A stretch of DNA of 64,000 nucleotides from Antilocapra americana (Eukaryota; Chordata; Mammalia; Artiodactyla; Antilocapridae). The stretch spans positions 21,388,175 to 21,452,174 of the forward strand of contig ML664183.1 of assembly GCA_007570785.1 (NCBI GenBank), written 5' to 3'. The position numbers and the translations under genes were made by a program. This document shows positions 11,852 through 24,564 of this stretch, one piece after another (position 1 is the stretch's first letter; every line of letters begins with the position of its first letter). The notes below the pieces were generated by a model, which was not told the DNA's origin, did not search any database, and saw only the letters and a program-made list of their open reading frames with translations.

Positions 11852-11999
11852 TGGGCTTCCTTGGTGGCTCTCTTGGAGAAGCAAACAGCAGCCCACTGCA
11901 GTATTCTTGCCTGGAGAATTCCATGGACAGAGGAGCCTGGCAGGCTACAGTCCATGGGGTTGCAAAGAGTAGGACATGACTGAGCAACGAACACACTTT
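11852..11999 (+). mobile_element. Bov-tA SINE with internal deletion
   Basis: Begins with the correct 5' end (gggcttccttggtggctc), then jumps directly to tcttggagaagcaaacagca. The rest of the tRNA-like body is deleted. The Bov-A half is complete up to gactgagcaacgaacacac. A second SINE follows without spacer. Confidence 0.88.
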
Positions 12000-12197
12000 G
12001 GTGGCTCAGTGGTAAAGAATTCACCTGCATTGCAGGAGACCTGGGTTCAATCCTTGGGTCAGGAAGAATCTCTGGAAAAGGAAATGCCAACCCATTCCAG
12101 TATTCTTGCCTGGGAAATTTGATGGACAGAAGAGCCTGGTGGGCTACAGTCCATGGAGTCACTAAATAGATGCAACTTAGCAACTAAACAACAACTA
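12000..12197 (+). mobile_element. Bov-tA SINE, near full length
   Basis: Sense copy. It starts at tggtggctcagtggtaaaga, has the tRNA-like promoter segment (cattgcaggagacctgggtt), the Bov-A half and the terminal aactaaacaacaac tail. It abuts the deleted copy upstream, giving a head-to-tail SINE pair. The first few bases of its 5' end are missing at the junction. Confidence 0.92.
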
Positions 12198-12550
12198 TAA
12201 AGGAAGCCAATATTATTATCAAAAAAGGTTATTGATGAGTTTAGAGTCATAGTAAGGGAAATTCATTACATAAATTAAATGATTAAAGACCATACATAAC
12301 AGATCAATGTGTCAGTTTAGAAACACAGCTGTGACCAGCCATCAGAAAAATCAATTTATATATCTCCCCAAATTTAAACTGCTACTTTACAGGATAAACG
12401 ATTAAATACAAAAGTGATTCTTAAATTTGACAAATGATTCAGTACATGTCACCTTTAATTAATGACTTTTCTTTAGTAAATTTAAGCACTTAATAGGTGA
12501 TTTTACTACTTTATGTAACAATTACGTTGAATAGATCCATAAAGCTACTG
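12198..12550. other. AT-rich intergenic sequence, nothing recognised
   Basis: Unrecognised AT-rich DNA between a SINE pair and an antisense BovB end. Confidence 0.4.
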
Positions 12551-13050
12551 TTGTTTTTATTCAGTCACTAAGTCATGTCAGACTCTGCAAGCCTATGGAC
12601 TGCATCAGGATTCCTTGTCCTTCATTATGTCCCAGAGTGTGCTCAAACTCATGTCCACTGAGTCAGTAATGCCATTCAACCATCTCAGCCTCTGTTGTCC
12701 CCTTCTCCTCCTCTCATCAATCTTTCCCAGCATCAGGGTCTTTTCCAGTGAGTTGGTTCTCCACATCAGGTGGTCAAAGTATTGGAGCTTCAGTTTAAAC
12801 ATCAGCCCTTCCAATGAATATTCAGGGTTGATTCCCTTTAGGACTGACTGGTTTGATCTCCTTGCTGTCCAAGAGACTCTCAAGAGTCTTCTCCAGTACC
12901 ACAATTCAAAAGGTTCATGTCTTTGGTGCTCAGCTTTTTTTATGGTCCACTTCTCACATCTGTATATGACTACTTGAAAAACCACAGTTTTGACTATACT
13001 GACTTTTGTCAGCAAAGTGATGTCTCTGGTTTTAATATGCTGTCTAGGTT
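12551..13050 (-). mobile_element. BovB LINE 3' end, antisense
   Basis: Antisense 3' terminal 500 bases of BovB, from the tail (ttcagtcactaagtcatgtc) through the tcatcaatctttcccagcat and gatctccttgctgtccaaga blocks to the tgtctctggttttaatatgc block. On the minus strand, 12605-13015 reads as one continuous frame through the post-RT C-terminal region ([20 protein letters not shown]). This is better preserved than in most copies here. The endonuclease and RT are absent. Confidence 0.92.
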
Positions 13051-13173
13051 AGGAATCACTAATTACTAGTTAATAACCACATATAACTTCAGATTCCTTG
13101 TGTTTCTATAATAGAATGAAGAAAAGTACACAACTGAATTCATTAAAAACAAAAACAAAACTGACTAAAACAC

Positions 13174-13371
13174 AACTTGGGTGGCTCGGATGATAAAGAA
13201 TCTACCTGCAATGCTGGAGACCTAGGTTCAATCCCTACATTGGAAAGGTGCCCTGGAGAAGGGAACGGCTACCTTTTCTAGTATTCTTGCCTGGAGAATT
13301 CCATAGTCAGGGGAGCCTAACAGGCTACAGTGCATGGGGTTGCAAAGAGTAGGATACAATTGAGCAGCTTT
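13174..13371 (+). mobile_element. Bov-tA SINE, host of an L1 insertion
   Basis: Sense copy with a tRNA-like 5' half (ggtggctcggatgataaaga, ggagacctaggttcaatccc), a Bov-A half, and a 3' end at tgagcagctttcattttcac. An antisense L1 has inserted in its tail: the 11 bases cattttcactt at 13372-13382 recur at the far end of the L1, at 15780-15790. Confidence 0.92.
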
Positions 13372-13382
13372 CATTTTCACTT
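13372..13382. repeat. Left target-site duplication of the 13383-15779 L1
   Basis: cattttcactt. The same 11 bases are at 15780-15790, on the other side of the L1. Confidence 0.75.
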
Positions 13383-15779
13383 ATTTATTTATATATTTAT
13401 TATTTTTTAAAAAATTTTCTTTACTTTATTGTGTTGGTTTTTCCATACATTGACATGAAACCGCCATAGGTCTACACATGTTCCCCCTCCAGAACCCCCC
13501 TCCGTCCCCCCTCCTGACTCCCTCCCCCTGGGACATACCGGTGCACCAGTCCCGAGCATCAACCCTGGGCTGGCGGTTGATTTCACATATGGTAATTAAC
13601 ATGTTTCAATGTCATTCTCCCATATCATCCCACCCTTGCCCTCTTCCACAGAATCCACGTGTCTGTTCTATACATCTGCGTTCCTTTTGCTGTCTGGCAT
13701 GCAGGGTTCTCGTTACCATCCTTCTAAATTCCATATATATGCGTTAGTATACTGTATTGTTGTTTTTTCCTTCTGGCTTACTTCACTCTGGATAATAGGC
13801 TCCAATTCCGTCCACCTGAGTAGAACTGATTCAAATGAATTTTTTTTTTTAATGCTGAGTAATATTCCATTTTGTATACGTACCACAGCTTTCTTATCCA
13901 TTCGTCAGTTGATGGGCATCTAGGTTGCTTCCATATCCTGGCTATTGTAAACAATGTGACGATGAACATTGGGGTACATGTGGCTCTTTCAATTCTGGTT
14001 TCCTCGGTGTGTATGCATAGCAGTGGGATTGCTGGGTCATATGGAAGGTCTATTTGCAGTTTTTTAAGGAATCTCCACACTGTTCTCCATAGTGGCATTA
14101 CTAGTTTGCATTCTCAGCAACAGTGTAAGAGGGTTTCCTTTTCTCTACATCCTCTCCAGCATTTATTGCTTGTAGATTTTTGGATTGCAGCCATTCTGAC
14201 TGGTGTAAAGTGGTACCTCATTGTGGTTTTGATTTGCATTTCTCTGATAATGAGTGATGTTGAGCATCTTTTCATATGTTTGTTAGCCATTTTTATGTCT
14301 TCTTTGGAGAAATGTCTGTTAAGTTCTTTGCCCACTTTTTGATTGGGTCTTTTATTTTTCTAGACTGGAGCTGCAGGAGTTGCTTGTATATTTTTGAGAT
14401 TAATTGTTTGTCCGTTGCTTCACTGGCTATTATTATTTATGTCGGAGAGTGTTTTGCCTATGTTATCCTCTAGGAGTTTTATAGTTTCTGGTCTTATGAT
14501 TAGATCTTTGATCCATTTTGAGTTTATTTTTGTGTATGGTGTTAGAAAGTGTTCTAGTTTCATTCTTTTACAAGTGGCTGTCCAGTTTTCCCAGCACCAC
14601 TTGTTAAAGAGGTTGTCTTTTCTCCATTGTATATTCTTGCTTCCTTTGTCAAAGATAAGGTGTCCATAGATGCATGGATTTATCTCTGGGCTTTCTATTT
14701 TGTTCCATTGATCAATATTTCTGTCTTTGTGCCAGTACCATACTGTCTTAATGACTGTGGATTTGTAGTATAGCCTAAAGTCAGGTAGGTTGATTCCTCC
14801 AGGTCCATTCCTCTTTCTCAAGATTGCTTTGGCTATACGAGGTTTTTTGTATTTCCATACAAATTATGAAATTATTTGTTCTAATTCTCTGAAAAAGACC
14901 TCTGGTAGCTTGATAGGAATTGCATTGAATCTATAGAATGCTTTGGGTAGTATACTCATTTTCACTATATTGATTCTTCCAATCCACGAACACGGTATAT
15001 TTCTCCATGTATTTGTGTCCTCTTTGATTTCTTTCATCAATGTTTTATAGTTTTCTATATACAAGTCTTTTGTTTCTTTAGGTGGAAATACTCCTTAGTA
15101 TTTTATTCTTTTTGTTTAAATGGTGAATGGAATTGTTTCAAACTCTTCCAGAAAATTGCAGAGGAAGGTAAACTTCCAAACTCATTCTACGAGGCTACCA
15201 TCACCCTAATTCCAAAACCCGACAAAGATGCCACAAAAAAAGAAAACTACAGGCCAATCTCACTGATGAACTTAGATGCAAAATTCCTTAACAAAATTCC
15301 AGCAAATAGAATCCAACAACTCATTAAAAAGATCATACATCATGATCAAGTAGGCTTTATCCCAGGGATGCAAGGATTCTTCAATATTCGGAAATCAATC
15401 AATGTAATACACCACATTAACAAATTGAAAAATAAAAATCACATGATTATCTCAATAGATGCAGAGAAAGTCTTTGACAAAATTCAACATCCATTTATGA
15501 TAAAAACCCTCCAAAAAGCAGGAATAGAAGGAACATACCTCAACATAGTAAAAGCTATATATGACAAACCCACAGCAAACATTATCCTCAATGGTGAAAA
15601 ACTGAAAGCATTTCCCCTGAAGTCAGGAACAAGACAAGGGTGCCCACTATCACCGCTACTATTCAACATAGTTTTGGAAGTCTTGGCCACAGCAATCAGA
15701 GCAGATAAAGATATAAAAGCGATCCAGATTGGAAAAGAAGAATAAAACTCTCTCTGTTTGCAGATGACATGATCCTCTA
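13383..15779 (-). mobile_element. Ruminant L1, antisense, with 5' inversion (twin priming)
   Basis: From 13383 to about 15139 this is antisense L1. It runs from an A-rich tail (tatttattttttaaaaaatt), then the 3' UTR, then the ORF2 C-terminal region; minus-strand frames at 13778-14098, 14114-14335, 14420-14821 and 14864-15064 all read as ORF2. From about 15140 to 15779 the orientation flips and ORF2 RT sequence appears on the plus strand. The 3' segment plus an inverted upstream segment of the same element is the signature of twin-primed L1 integration. It is flanked by an 11-bp duplication, and several frameshifts make it inactive. Confidence 0.9.
15266..15745 (+). pseudogene. L1 ORF2 reverse transcriptase remnant (inverted segment)
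   Basis: A 159-codon frame from the L1 ORF2 RT domain. It has [19 protein letters not shown] near residues 28-46, [16 protein letters not shown] near 62-77 (first catalytic aspartate region), and [20 protein letters not shown] near 125-144. Just downstream the FADDMILY catalytic box is legible at about 15759-15780, but in another frame. A one-base loss near 15742 separates them. It belongs to the inverted 5' part of the surrounding antisense L1 and is not a host gene. Confidence 0.88.
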
Positions 15780-15790
15780 CATTTTCACTT
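15780..15790. repeat. Right target-site duplication of the 13383-15779 L1
   Basis: cattttcactt, matching 13372-13382 exactly. Confidence 0.75.
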
Positions 15791-16784
15791 TTTTAGAACT
15801 TTGTCTGCTGTGTATTTTAAGATTCATTGTATTAGCAATGTTCTATTCACAGTTAGCAGCAAACTCTCTTCTAGAACTAAACAAGTAAAACATGAATATA
15901 TAGGTTTCTTGTTTATTTATTAATCAACTACTCAATTGAATAGCTGTTGTGCATAGGCACTATACTAAGCAATAGTAAAACAATAACAAGGGATATGATC
16001 TAACATGTATTGAGTACTTCACTGTAATAGCACTGTCTTAAACTCTTTATGCATGATACCTCATCCAGTCCTTGCATAAATCTAGAAAATGTGAAACACA
16101 TCCTATGTCCTGGGCTCTTTGTAACTTGAGCATCATCAACTTTAAAGAAATAACCCTGATACCTCCTTACAGGTCATTCCACTGCACATCTTTATCTCTA
16201 CTGAATGCTCAGTAGAGATTATCTTACATGTAACTTTCTCAGAGTCCTTGTTATACTATTCTTGAAACATCTCTTCTTGACAGTTCTACAATAGTTAGCC
16301 TATAAATGTCTTTATGACAGAACTTCATCTTTCCCTGTGCATCATTACAATCTACCATTAGGGCCAGTCCTCAGCAGTTACCTAGGAAAGCAGCATTTCT
16401 TAAAGTCTAGTTTGCTCATCAATATTGTGTCTGTGCAGTCCTTCAGACTCTTTTTTTAAACTATTATTTCTAAATAGGTTCCTGCTGTATTATTTTCATT
16501 TTCTAACATAAATATATTTATGTCACACTGAGTCCTTTTAGGATTATCATCTTATAATTTACTGAAGATACTGGTTACTTGTTTCAAAGGTGCTGTCACA
16601 TCTAAATCAAATTCTTCTGGATTATAGAGGAGGAATTTGGTTAGAGTAGACTAGTCCTAAGATGGCTTTATTTTTTGACACAATCTAGAACAAAACAGAG
16701 GATTTCTAATTTAGAGGATAATATATGTGTTTTTCTGAATATGCTTCACAGATACATAAATATATGGACCTTCCTATTTTCATC
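15791..16784. other. Intergenic sequence with a possible MIR
   Basis: Mostly unrecognised. The stretch at about 15998-16085 (tgtattgagtacttcactgt, then gatacctcatccagtccttg) resembles a MIR SINE. No coding signal was seen. Confidence 0.35.
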
Positions 16785-16978
16785 CTGGGGCTTCGCAGGT
16801 AGTTCAGACAGTAAAGAATCTGCCTGAAATGCAGGAGACCCAGGTTCAATCCCTGGGTCGGGAAAACCCCCTGGAGAAGGTCATGATGACCCATTTCAGT
16901 ATTATTGCCTGGAGAATGCTATGGACAGAGGAGTCTGGTCACAAAGAGTTGGACATGACTAAGCAGCTAACACATTCA
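16785..16978 (+). mobile_element. Bov-tA SINE with small internal deletion
   Basis: Sense copy from tggggcttcgcaggtagttc through the tRNA-like part (gaaatgcaggagacccaggt) to gactaagcagctaacac. In the Bov-A half the ggctacagtccatgggg block is deleted between gtctgg and tcacaaagagttgg. Confidence 0.92.
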
Positions 16979-19900
16979 TTTTAATGATATGCTTGAAAGA
17001 TGCTCTTGAAAAGTTATGTGGATTCTGATTTGGTATCATTTAAAAATTTTATAAACTATTAATATTATTAATTCCTTTCCTTATTGTTTAACTAGTTTCA
17101 GATACTTACTGGTGAGAGGAATCAAATCAAACTCTAACACTATAGCTGTTTGAATTGATTAAAACAATACTTAACAAATTATTGGGAAACTTGATGCTGA
17201 AACATAGAGGTATAATTAATATGTAAAATCATCCTATTGCTCCATAATTTATAGAATTAAAAGAAGAGATTTTTTTCTTCTTTTATGCTTTCTTTTTTCC
17301 TTATAACAAAGTTTTACCAATATTTTCAAACAATTATTATCACAGATATGTTTAAAGTATTTGGTTTCTGTAATTATTTCTACAAATAGTGATTGTTTTG
17401 TTTGTATGCAATGTAAAACCTTTAAACTGATGTTCACTTTATTGTAGTAAGGAAAAATAGATAAAAATGCCAATAGAAAAGATCTGTTATTCTCATATTC
17501 ACTGATATAGTTCTCCTTTCCAAATGTAAGTAGGGTAAATGGGAAAGAGGAAAAAACATTAAACCATTTATAAAATATGAGTTCATATCTATAAAATCCA
17601 TTTGGTTTTCTCCTTTTTATCTAGTATATAACCTTGCAAGTAAAATATAATTTTATAGGTTAGTTACAAAACAAAATGATTTTTCTAATCTATAATTTTA
17701 TAGATCAGTTACAATATAAAATCATTGTTACATCTTTAAACTTGTGGATTTTCAAGAGTTGTATAGATAATGCTTCCAGCGGCACAATTAACTTACAGTC
17801 TTGAATATGTTAGCTACATACTCTAGAGAAGACAAGCAAATTCCTTAAATAGGCAAGTTTACTCAGATGTCAAAAAGCTTCATGCCATGCATATGCTCCT
17901 TTACCTTCACCCTGTTCCATTGCCAAAATTATGGATGTATTTCTACTGATATCAGATGTTCCTTACGTAACTCATTCTTTAATGCATTCCCTATCTAAAG
18001 TGTCACTAAGTTCCCAGCTACTCTCATACTTGTGCCCCTCATCAGTTTCAGAGTCCCCACAGGTTACTGTCTTTATCAGGTCTCATCCAAAGATACGGAA
18101 ACTTTCCTCTCTCTGCAGGGGCCTACAGATGATGACCTGTGAGGCAAATCTTGTTGGCAACAGTCACTACCATCCTTTTAAATATAATCAGTGGCAGTTT
18201 TGGCTCCAAAAATATCATGATAGAGCCCATGTCCCCTTGCCCTCAAACCAGTTACTATTTATTCTTCTACAGAAACGTATGCTGATCTGGCTTCTGATAC
18301 AGGTAGACATGCCCCATATCCAACATAGGTTAGGTTATATTTAAAATTGTAAAACCCATCAGGTATTGTTTCTTGGGCCAGAGACTTTCTATTTTAAATT
18401 TGCTGAAGTCAGAGCTAAATCATGGGGCAATAGTAGATGGTAAGCAATGTATTTTATAACTAATTTTTTTTCCTCTATGAGTGGGAAATTCATTTACACT
18501 AATAAACAATCCAAGAAGCAACACTGACTTTCAAACTTACAAACTAATAAAACTCAAAATGCATTTAAATACACTTGAAATATTAAAAGCACTATGCATA
18601 TTCATATTATCACAGATCATATTCCAATTAAAGAAAACAAGAAAATTATATGTTTCTGAAGAAGATGGTGCCTTAAATGAAGGGAAAACAATATATTTAA
18701 TAATAATATATATAAATGAATGCTATTTTATAACACTTTATCCTTTATCTCTACATAAGAAATGAAAATCTTCTTAAAAGTTGTTAGCATTAGCATGCTC
18801 TTATTCAACAGTGACCCAAGATCATTTGATAAAAATAACATGTAACACCTAAGAATGTTTAGAGCATACCATTTGCCATCACTTAGGTAAAAACACCAGA
18901 ATTCCAGGATTTTTTTGTCTCAAATTAATGTATTTCATTTAATATTTAAGTTAAATAAAATTATTATAATATTTTAGATGAGGAAATTGAGACATCTTTG
19001 AGTAATAATGAGTCAACTTGAGAATGGTGGAGTCAGGAAGAGAACCTAGGTATGTCCAGGGTTTAAACACTAGCTGTACTACACTGTCACTAACTGGACA
19101 AGTCAGCTTGGCAGAGTAGAAAATTTCCATAGTGAGACTTAGAAGATATTAATTTTTGTTACAGTTCTGAGTCCTAGACCAGTGATAATTAGTGAGTCAT
19201 TTAATAACTTTCAATTGCCTCAATTATCATGTAGGGATGATTACACCTGTGTTCACTGCATCACAGATATGTGAAAATGTAGGGGGAACTTCAAAGTCAT
19301 ATGCTTCATGTATACAGAGTAGATGAACTGAAAGGGAGGAGAAGGATTTTGTCAGGAAAAGCATTATTTAAGAAAAAAAGGGTAGCATGAAAGGTTAGTA
19401 GAATCCCACTGAGGAAAATGTAAGTAGAAACTGAAGGAGTTGTAGTTGTATTCATGTAACAATCAATTTATTTAAGATCTGGACAAGTTCAAGCACAAGG
19501 CTTGAACTCTTCCTTGAATTCAATCTGAAAGATAGTATTTCAAAGAAATGTGTTTAGTAGGATGAAAGGGTTTTCCCTCCATTTCAACAGAGTTGCTTTA
19601 GAGCAGTGAAGAAGTGGTAGAGTAACATTTCAGGGGTGGGGGGCGGGGATAAACAGCAGAAAAATCCCTGAAAGTAGCATTAGCAGTTGCAATACTGAGG
19701 TGTTAGGAGGACATTGTTAAAACACAGGAGCAGGAAAGGAACATTGTAGCTGGCACACAAAGGTCAAATGGAAAGCTGCAGTGTGGGCTTCTCTCCATAA
19801 AAAGAGGAAAAGGACAGAAAGCACAAGGATCAAAAGGAAGAATTGTATTTGAATTAGATCTCAAACTGAGTCAACATTCAGAAACCACTTTAAGCTTGCA

Positions 19901-20424
19901 TGAAGAAAAAGGAGAAACAGGTGATAAATATATCAGAATTGTTTCCTGGAATTCAAGGGAAAACATTAAACACAAACATAACCTGGTAAAACAAATACAT
20001 ATGAAGTTATGTTAAGAAGAAAGGAGGATATAAAAATTACACTTTTAGCAAACCAAAAACCTCTGAAACAAAATAGCAAAATAGAAGAAAACTATCACAG
20101 GATTCTCCTACAGCAATTAATATAATTATAAAAAACATTTGTGTTTGCAAATCCAACATTTAAATATTGAAAATAGAAACAAACAAAAATAGGAAGATTA
20201 CAAACAGTAGATAAGCAAAGGATGAGGACACTGAAGAAAGAAATACAATCAACTCAGAATTTGTGATGAAACTACTGGATTGTTAAGAATAGTGCAACCA
20301 GATGCACAAAAAACAGTGGAGCCAAGGGCACGAAAATGAAACAAAGAATAAAAGGAACCAGCTAAAAGTACAAAGAAAAAAAAAAACCCTCTAAAGAAAC
20401 AGACTTGAGCTAAATTTTACAGAG
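16979..20424. other. AT-rich intergenic sequence, 3.4 kb
   Basis: Largely unrecognised. A 137-codon open frame at 17931-18344 has no domain I know. The stretch at about 18940-19070 (ttttagatgaggaaattgag, then gagtcaggaagagaacctag) resembles a MIR SINE. No RNA gene or promoter was identified. Confidence 0.45.
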
Positions 20425-20838
20425 AAACACAAATATCATTTATCACTTATGTGTGGACTCTAAAAAAATGATACATATTAACTTATTTCCAAAACAGAAA
20501 CAGACTTAGAAAAGTTTATAGTCACCAAATCGAAAAGTAGGGAAGAAGGATAAATTAGGAGCCTTGGATTAACATATATATTATATACACATATATATAA
20601 TATATATATATACTATTACATATAAAATAGATAATCAACTAGGACCTATTTATAGCATAGGGAATTCTACTCAATACTCTTAACAATCTATATAGGAAAA
20701 GAATATGAAAGAGACTATTTATATAGGCATAACTGAATCAACTTGCTGTACATCTGAAATTAACACATAAACTACATCTGAAATTCACAGTTGTGAATCA
20801 ACTGTACTCCAATATGAAATAAAAATTAATAATAACTA
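20425..20838 (+). mobile_element. Older L1 3' end, sense
   Basis: Sense copy of an older artiodactyl L1 3' region. Landmarks in order are the atcacttatgtgtggactct block, a tagtcaccaaatcgaaaagt block, aggacctatttatagcatag, aacttgctgtacatctgaaa and tgtactccaatatgaaataa before the tail. It is interrupted by a TA-rich tract at about 20573-20622. The sequence type differs from the younger L1 ends elsewhere in the window. Confidence 0.85.
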
Positions 20839-20937
20839 AATTTCAGAAAATTTTCATAATATAAGCTTTTTCCTGATAAATGGCATAAACCAATTCAATC
20901 TTGTAAAGCAAGAATCCTCCAATTAAAAATAAATGTT

Positions 20938-21116
20938 AATCACTGAGTTGTGTCAGACTCTTTGTGACCCCAGGGACTATAGTGTCTCAGGCTCCTCTGT
21001 CCATGGAATTCTCTAGGCCAGAATACTGAAGTAGGTAGCATTTACTTCTCCAGGGATTGAATCGAGGTCTCCTGCATTTCAGGCAAATTCTTAACCATCT
21101 AAGACACCAGGGAAAC
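20938..21116 (-). mobile_element. Bov-tA SINE, antisense, with small deletion
   Basis: Antisense copy from atcactgagttgtgtcagac through ctgtccatggaattctctag to taagacaccagggaaacc. About 20 bases are missing around the start of the tRNA-like half, where ttctccagggattgaatcg lacks the usual ggatcttcc block. Confidence 0.9.
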
Positions 21117-24100
21117 CCTGGAATTATGTGCTCACTAATGAGATGAATTATAAAGTGTATGCTACAATTTATGAAATAGTCTTTTGCAAAAAAAAAAAAA
21201 GTTAATCTGAGTCTAATCTAGCTTGTAGACCTATCTTCCAGTAATAGAGGGCACAGGAAATAATGGAGCACATAGAAAAATACCACAAGGAAATAATTAC
21301 AGACAAAAAATATCCTATAAGAAAATATGCAGGATGATCATGATAGTATGTTTTTCTTCGAAAATTGGTTTTTCACCTCTTTTTTTTTATCCAAATTTCA
21401 CAGTGCATTATCCCATGATCTTTGCTCTTCTTTTATTCCACTTATGCTGGAAAATGTTCCTTACTTATACCTGAGTTCTTAAATGAATGTTTCTCAACAT
21501 TTTATTTCTATATTGCATCACTCACCTAGACATCAGTATCATTTTTGTTGGTGACTAGCTAGACAAATTTTACCCAGTAATTTAATATGTACCTCAGTCC
21601 TATTACCTATAGGGTAGGAATAAAAATACCAGGTGAATCTATCTCATGAGTCTATAAGCTAATAAAGGCATATATTGAAAGATTATAACATCTGTGAACT
21701 AAAGTACTTAATATAATTTACTCAGTGGTCCTATATATGTATGGACATATAAATTTCTCTCACTGAGGTAGACGCTATTTCACAAAGGTGCCAACAAGCA
21801 AACTACTACCACAGAGGTCCGATATGCAAAGTGAATATTGTTGAACTTGCAACCCATGATATTTCTTTGAGTTTCATTGTAATTTGTTGTTCTGGTTAGA
21901 GTCAATATGTACACAATCAAGGAAGATAAGTAATACTGAGCATCATTTCCCCCTAAGTAAATTAAACAATAAAACAGAAATGTTTTTTGGCAACCCACTG
22001 TTAAGATGATGTTATTGGCAATGGCAAAATGGCTTCAGAAAAATAACTACAATTGAACCTTGTATCTGCAGTAAAAATACAAAACTGAATGCTTTTTTAA
22101 AAACCTTTGCTCCTTTACAGTAAATTGAGTTATCATAAAATTAAAAAGGTATATGGAGCCAATTTTCCTGTGTATGTGAAAAAAAAGATGGCTATATATC
22201 TATGAGGCTATATATCTGTAAGCTGGTACATTTTAGAATAACAGACCACAGAGCATCCTATAAGACTGAGGCATACACATTTCAGGCTCATCACCTGAAA
22301 TTTAAAACAGTCCTGATTCTAATGGTATGCTTGTGTTCAAAACAAACTAACAAAAGAAGTATAATAATTTTTAAAAAGAACATAGTAAATTTTTTTAAAG
22401 CTACAGGAAAAAATATCAACCTGATGTTTGTCCTTAAAAAATGCATCCTTGAACATCAGGGGGGGATCTGGCCTTGAAACATTAAATTCCAGAACAAATA
22501 CTTCTGAAAATGAATTTTATTCTGACAACTCTAATTTTAAATCACAAATATAGGGATAGGAGATTGTTGCTGTCTTTTTTTCACCCTATGCTGATTGCCA
22601 TGTAATACGTGAAACAGATTCTCTGAATTTTGTGTAAATTGTGGTTCCCAGTACCCAGCAAATCTAACTAGTGATTTTCAGTGGAGGTCCTGGCTTATTT
22701 GGAGTCAAAATAATATCTGAGGAATCCAGTATTTTAAGGATACTCTTAGGATTTCTTTTGTTTCCAGCCTCGATGTTTTTGGCATCCTTTCTTTCCTTTA
22801 CTGCCACCCTAATCCAGTCTCCATTCCCAGTGGTTTTAGGTTTTAGAGGCAATTATTATTGGAGAGCTCCAGGGACAAGAAAGAGTGAGACTATCGGCCT
22901 AATCATTTTGCCACTGAGCAGAAAAAATCAGAATGCCGTTGACCCAAGATGTTTTTGGTGGCTAGGGCAGAAGCAGAAAGTGATTATGGAATTTCAATGG
23001 TATTTATTTTCTCATTTAAGATATTCTATTTTGGCAAGCCACATACAAGACTGAAATATAAATCACTAGTAAAATACATATATGCTAATCCAGTTATAAC
23101 ATAGTGTTTTTCTGAGCATTTTAATTGAAATAGCCTGGGTTGAGCGCCTCATCCTTCATTCTAATGAAAATTTCTGCATTTTATTCCAATATTACATTTT
23201 AATGGCTACTTTCACCCTGAGTTTCTAGCTCTCACTAATATTTGACCTCCTACAATATTTCTTTCTTTTATTTTGTAGCAACTGTTTGTGGAAAATAATC
23301 AATATTCACTGTTTTTTTTTTCCCAAAAACAACACATGCAAGACATTTGATGAACACTTTAAGATTAAAGAACTTGATTATCATGCAACACAAGAAATAA
23401 TAAAAAAGTGAATATTAAGTAACATTATATTTAAAAATCCATCAACTACAAATTATGGCTTTCACCAGTCACTTTTCAGCAGGATCTTAATTTATTTGGG
23501 CTGCTATAACTCCCCTCTCCAGTTAAATGTCCTTTAATTTTCCTATAAAGATGAGTTTATCTTTCCACTTTGTACTTTTTCGGATGTTCATTAAGATGTG
23601 TGTAAGATACAGGGCCAGCAACACTAACTGTAAATCTTTGGTATCACAGAAGAACAGGGGAAAAAAAATAGAATATCAGTGAATCTTTGACCCTGAAACT
23701 CCCAAAACACTTAGAAAGTATTAGTGACTTTAATTATTTTTTTTTTACCCACTTTTCTATAACAAGAACAGTTTTACACAAGGGAATGATGTTGGTCCAG
23801 AAAAATATGGCAGGTTTTTCATAGTTTCTCTGGTTCCAGATACTCATTACTAAATTACATATTCTAAAGATTTTAGAAAGGATATCACCTCATTGTGTCC
23901 ACATGAAAATCTAGAAACAGAGGACCTGGTCACTTTCTAATCCATCACACTGCAAATATACAAAAGTATGTAAAATGCTTTGAGGCATTTAGAAGCCAAA
24001 ACTCATGGTAGTAATATCCTTGTAAGGGACTCTGGGAGGTAAGAAAGTATATCCCTTTGGGCTTAAAATTATGTTATTTTTATATTGAGGTCAAATTCTG

Positions 24101-24564
24101 AAGAGCTGCAGAGCCTTTAATTCCAGTTTCCTTAAACCACAAGGTGAGAAAAGTTTTAACAACTTCAGAGACCACTCAAAATGCACTAATGAATGATAAT
24201 TTATTCCCAACACTCAGAAAGAGCAGTCAGCTCTGAGACAAAGTGTTGTGACTTCTGCAGCTTTTGCAAACACATTTGAAAGGTGTTGTTAATTTGTAGA
24301 TTAGGAACATTTCAACTATGTTTGATAGAATCAAGTTGGGCTAGAGGTCCAGGCAAGAGAATGCCACCTATTAGCACACATATGAAAAGTGTGCAAATAA
24401 TTATCAACATACTCACTGTAGGTCCAGACTCACTAGTGAACAAGGAATCAAGTTATTGTGTTTGTGAAAAAAATATACATAAAAATATCAGCATGCATCT
24501 CATACATTATAGTTTTATGAAATTTTGCTTCATTTATATACAGGTGAATATTGGTTTGCTGTAT
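21117..24564. other. AT-rich intergenic sequence, 3.4 kb
   Basis: No recognisable repeat or gene. Open frames at 22202-22477 and 22671-23054 are the longest. The second overlaps a non-AT-rich patch (about 22680-22950) but has no recognised domain and no splice-site or promoter context that I could support. Confidence 0.4.

Noticed and set aside
14276..14669. Plus-strand hydrophobic frames resembling membrane proteins
   Set aside because: They are antisense to L1 ORF2. Runs of Leu, Ile and Phe come from complementing A-rich L1 codons.
17931..18344. A 137-codon open frame as a possible gene
   Set aside because: No recognisable domain, no supported splice sites, promoter or poly(A) context, and a length that is unsurprising in 64 kb of six-frame sequence.
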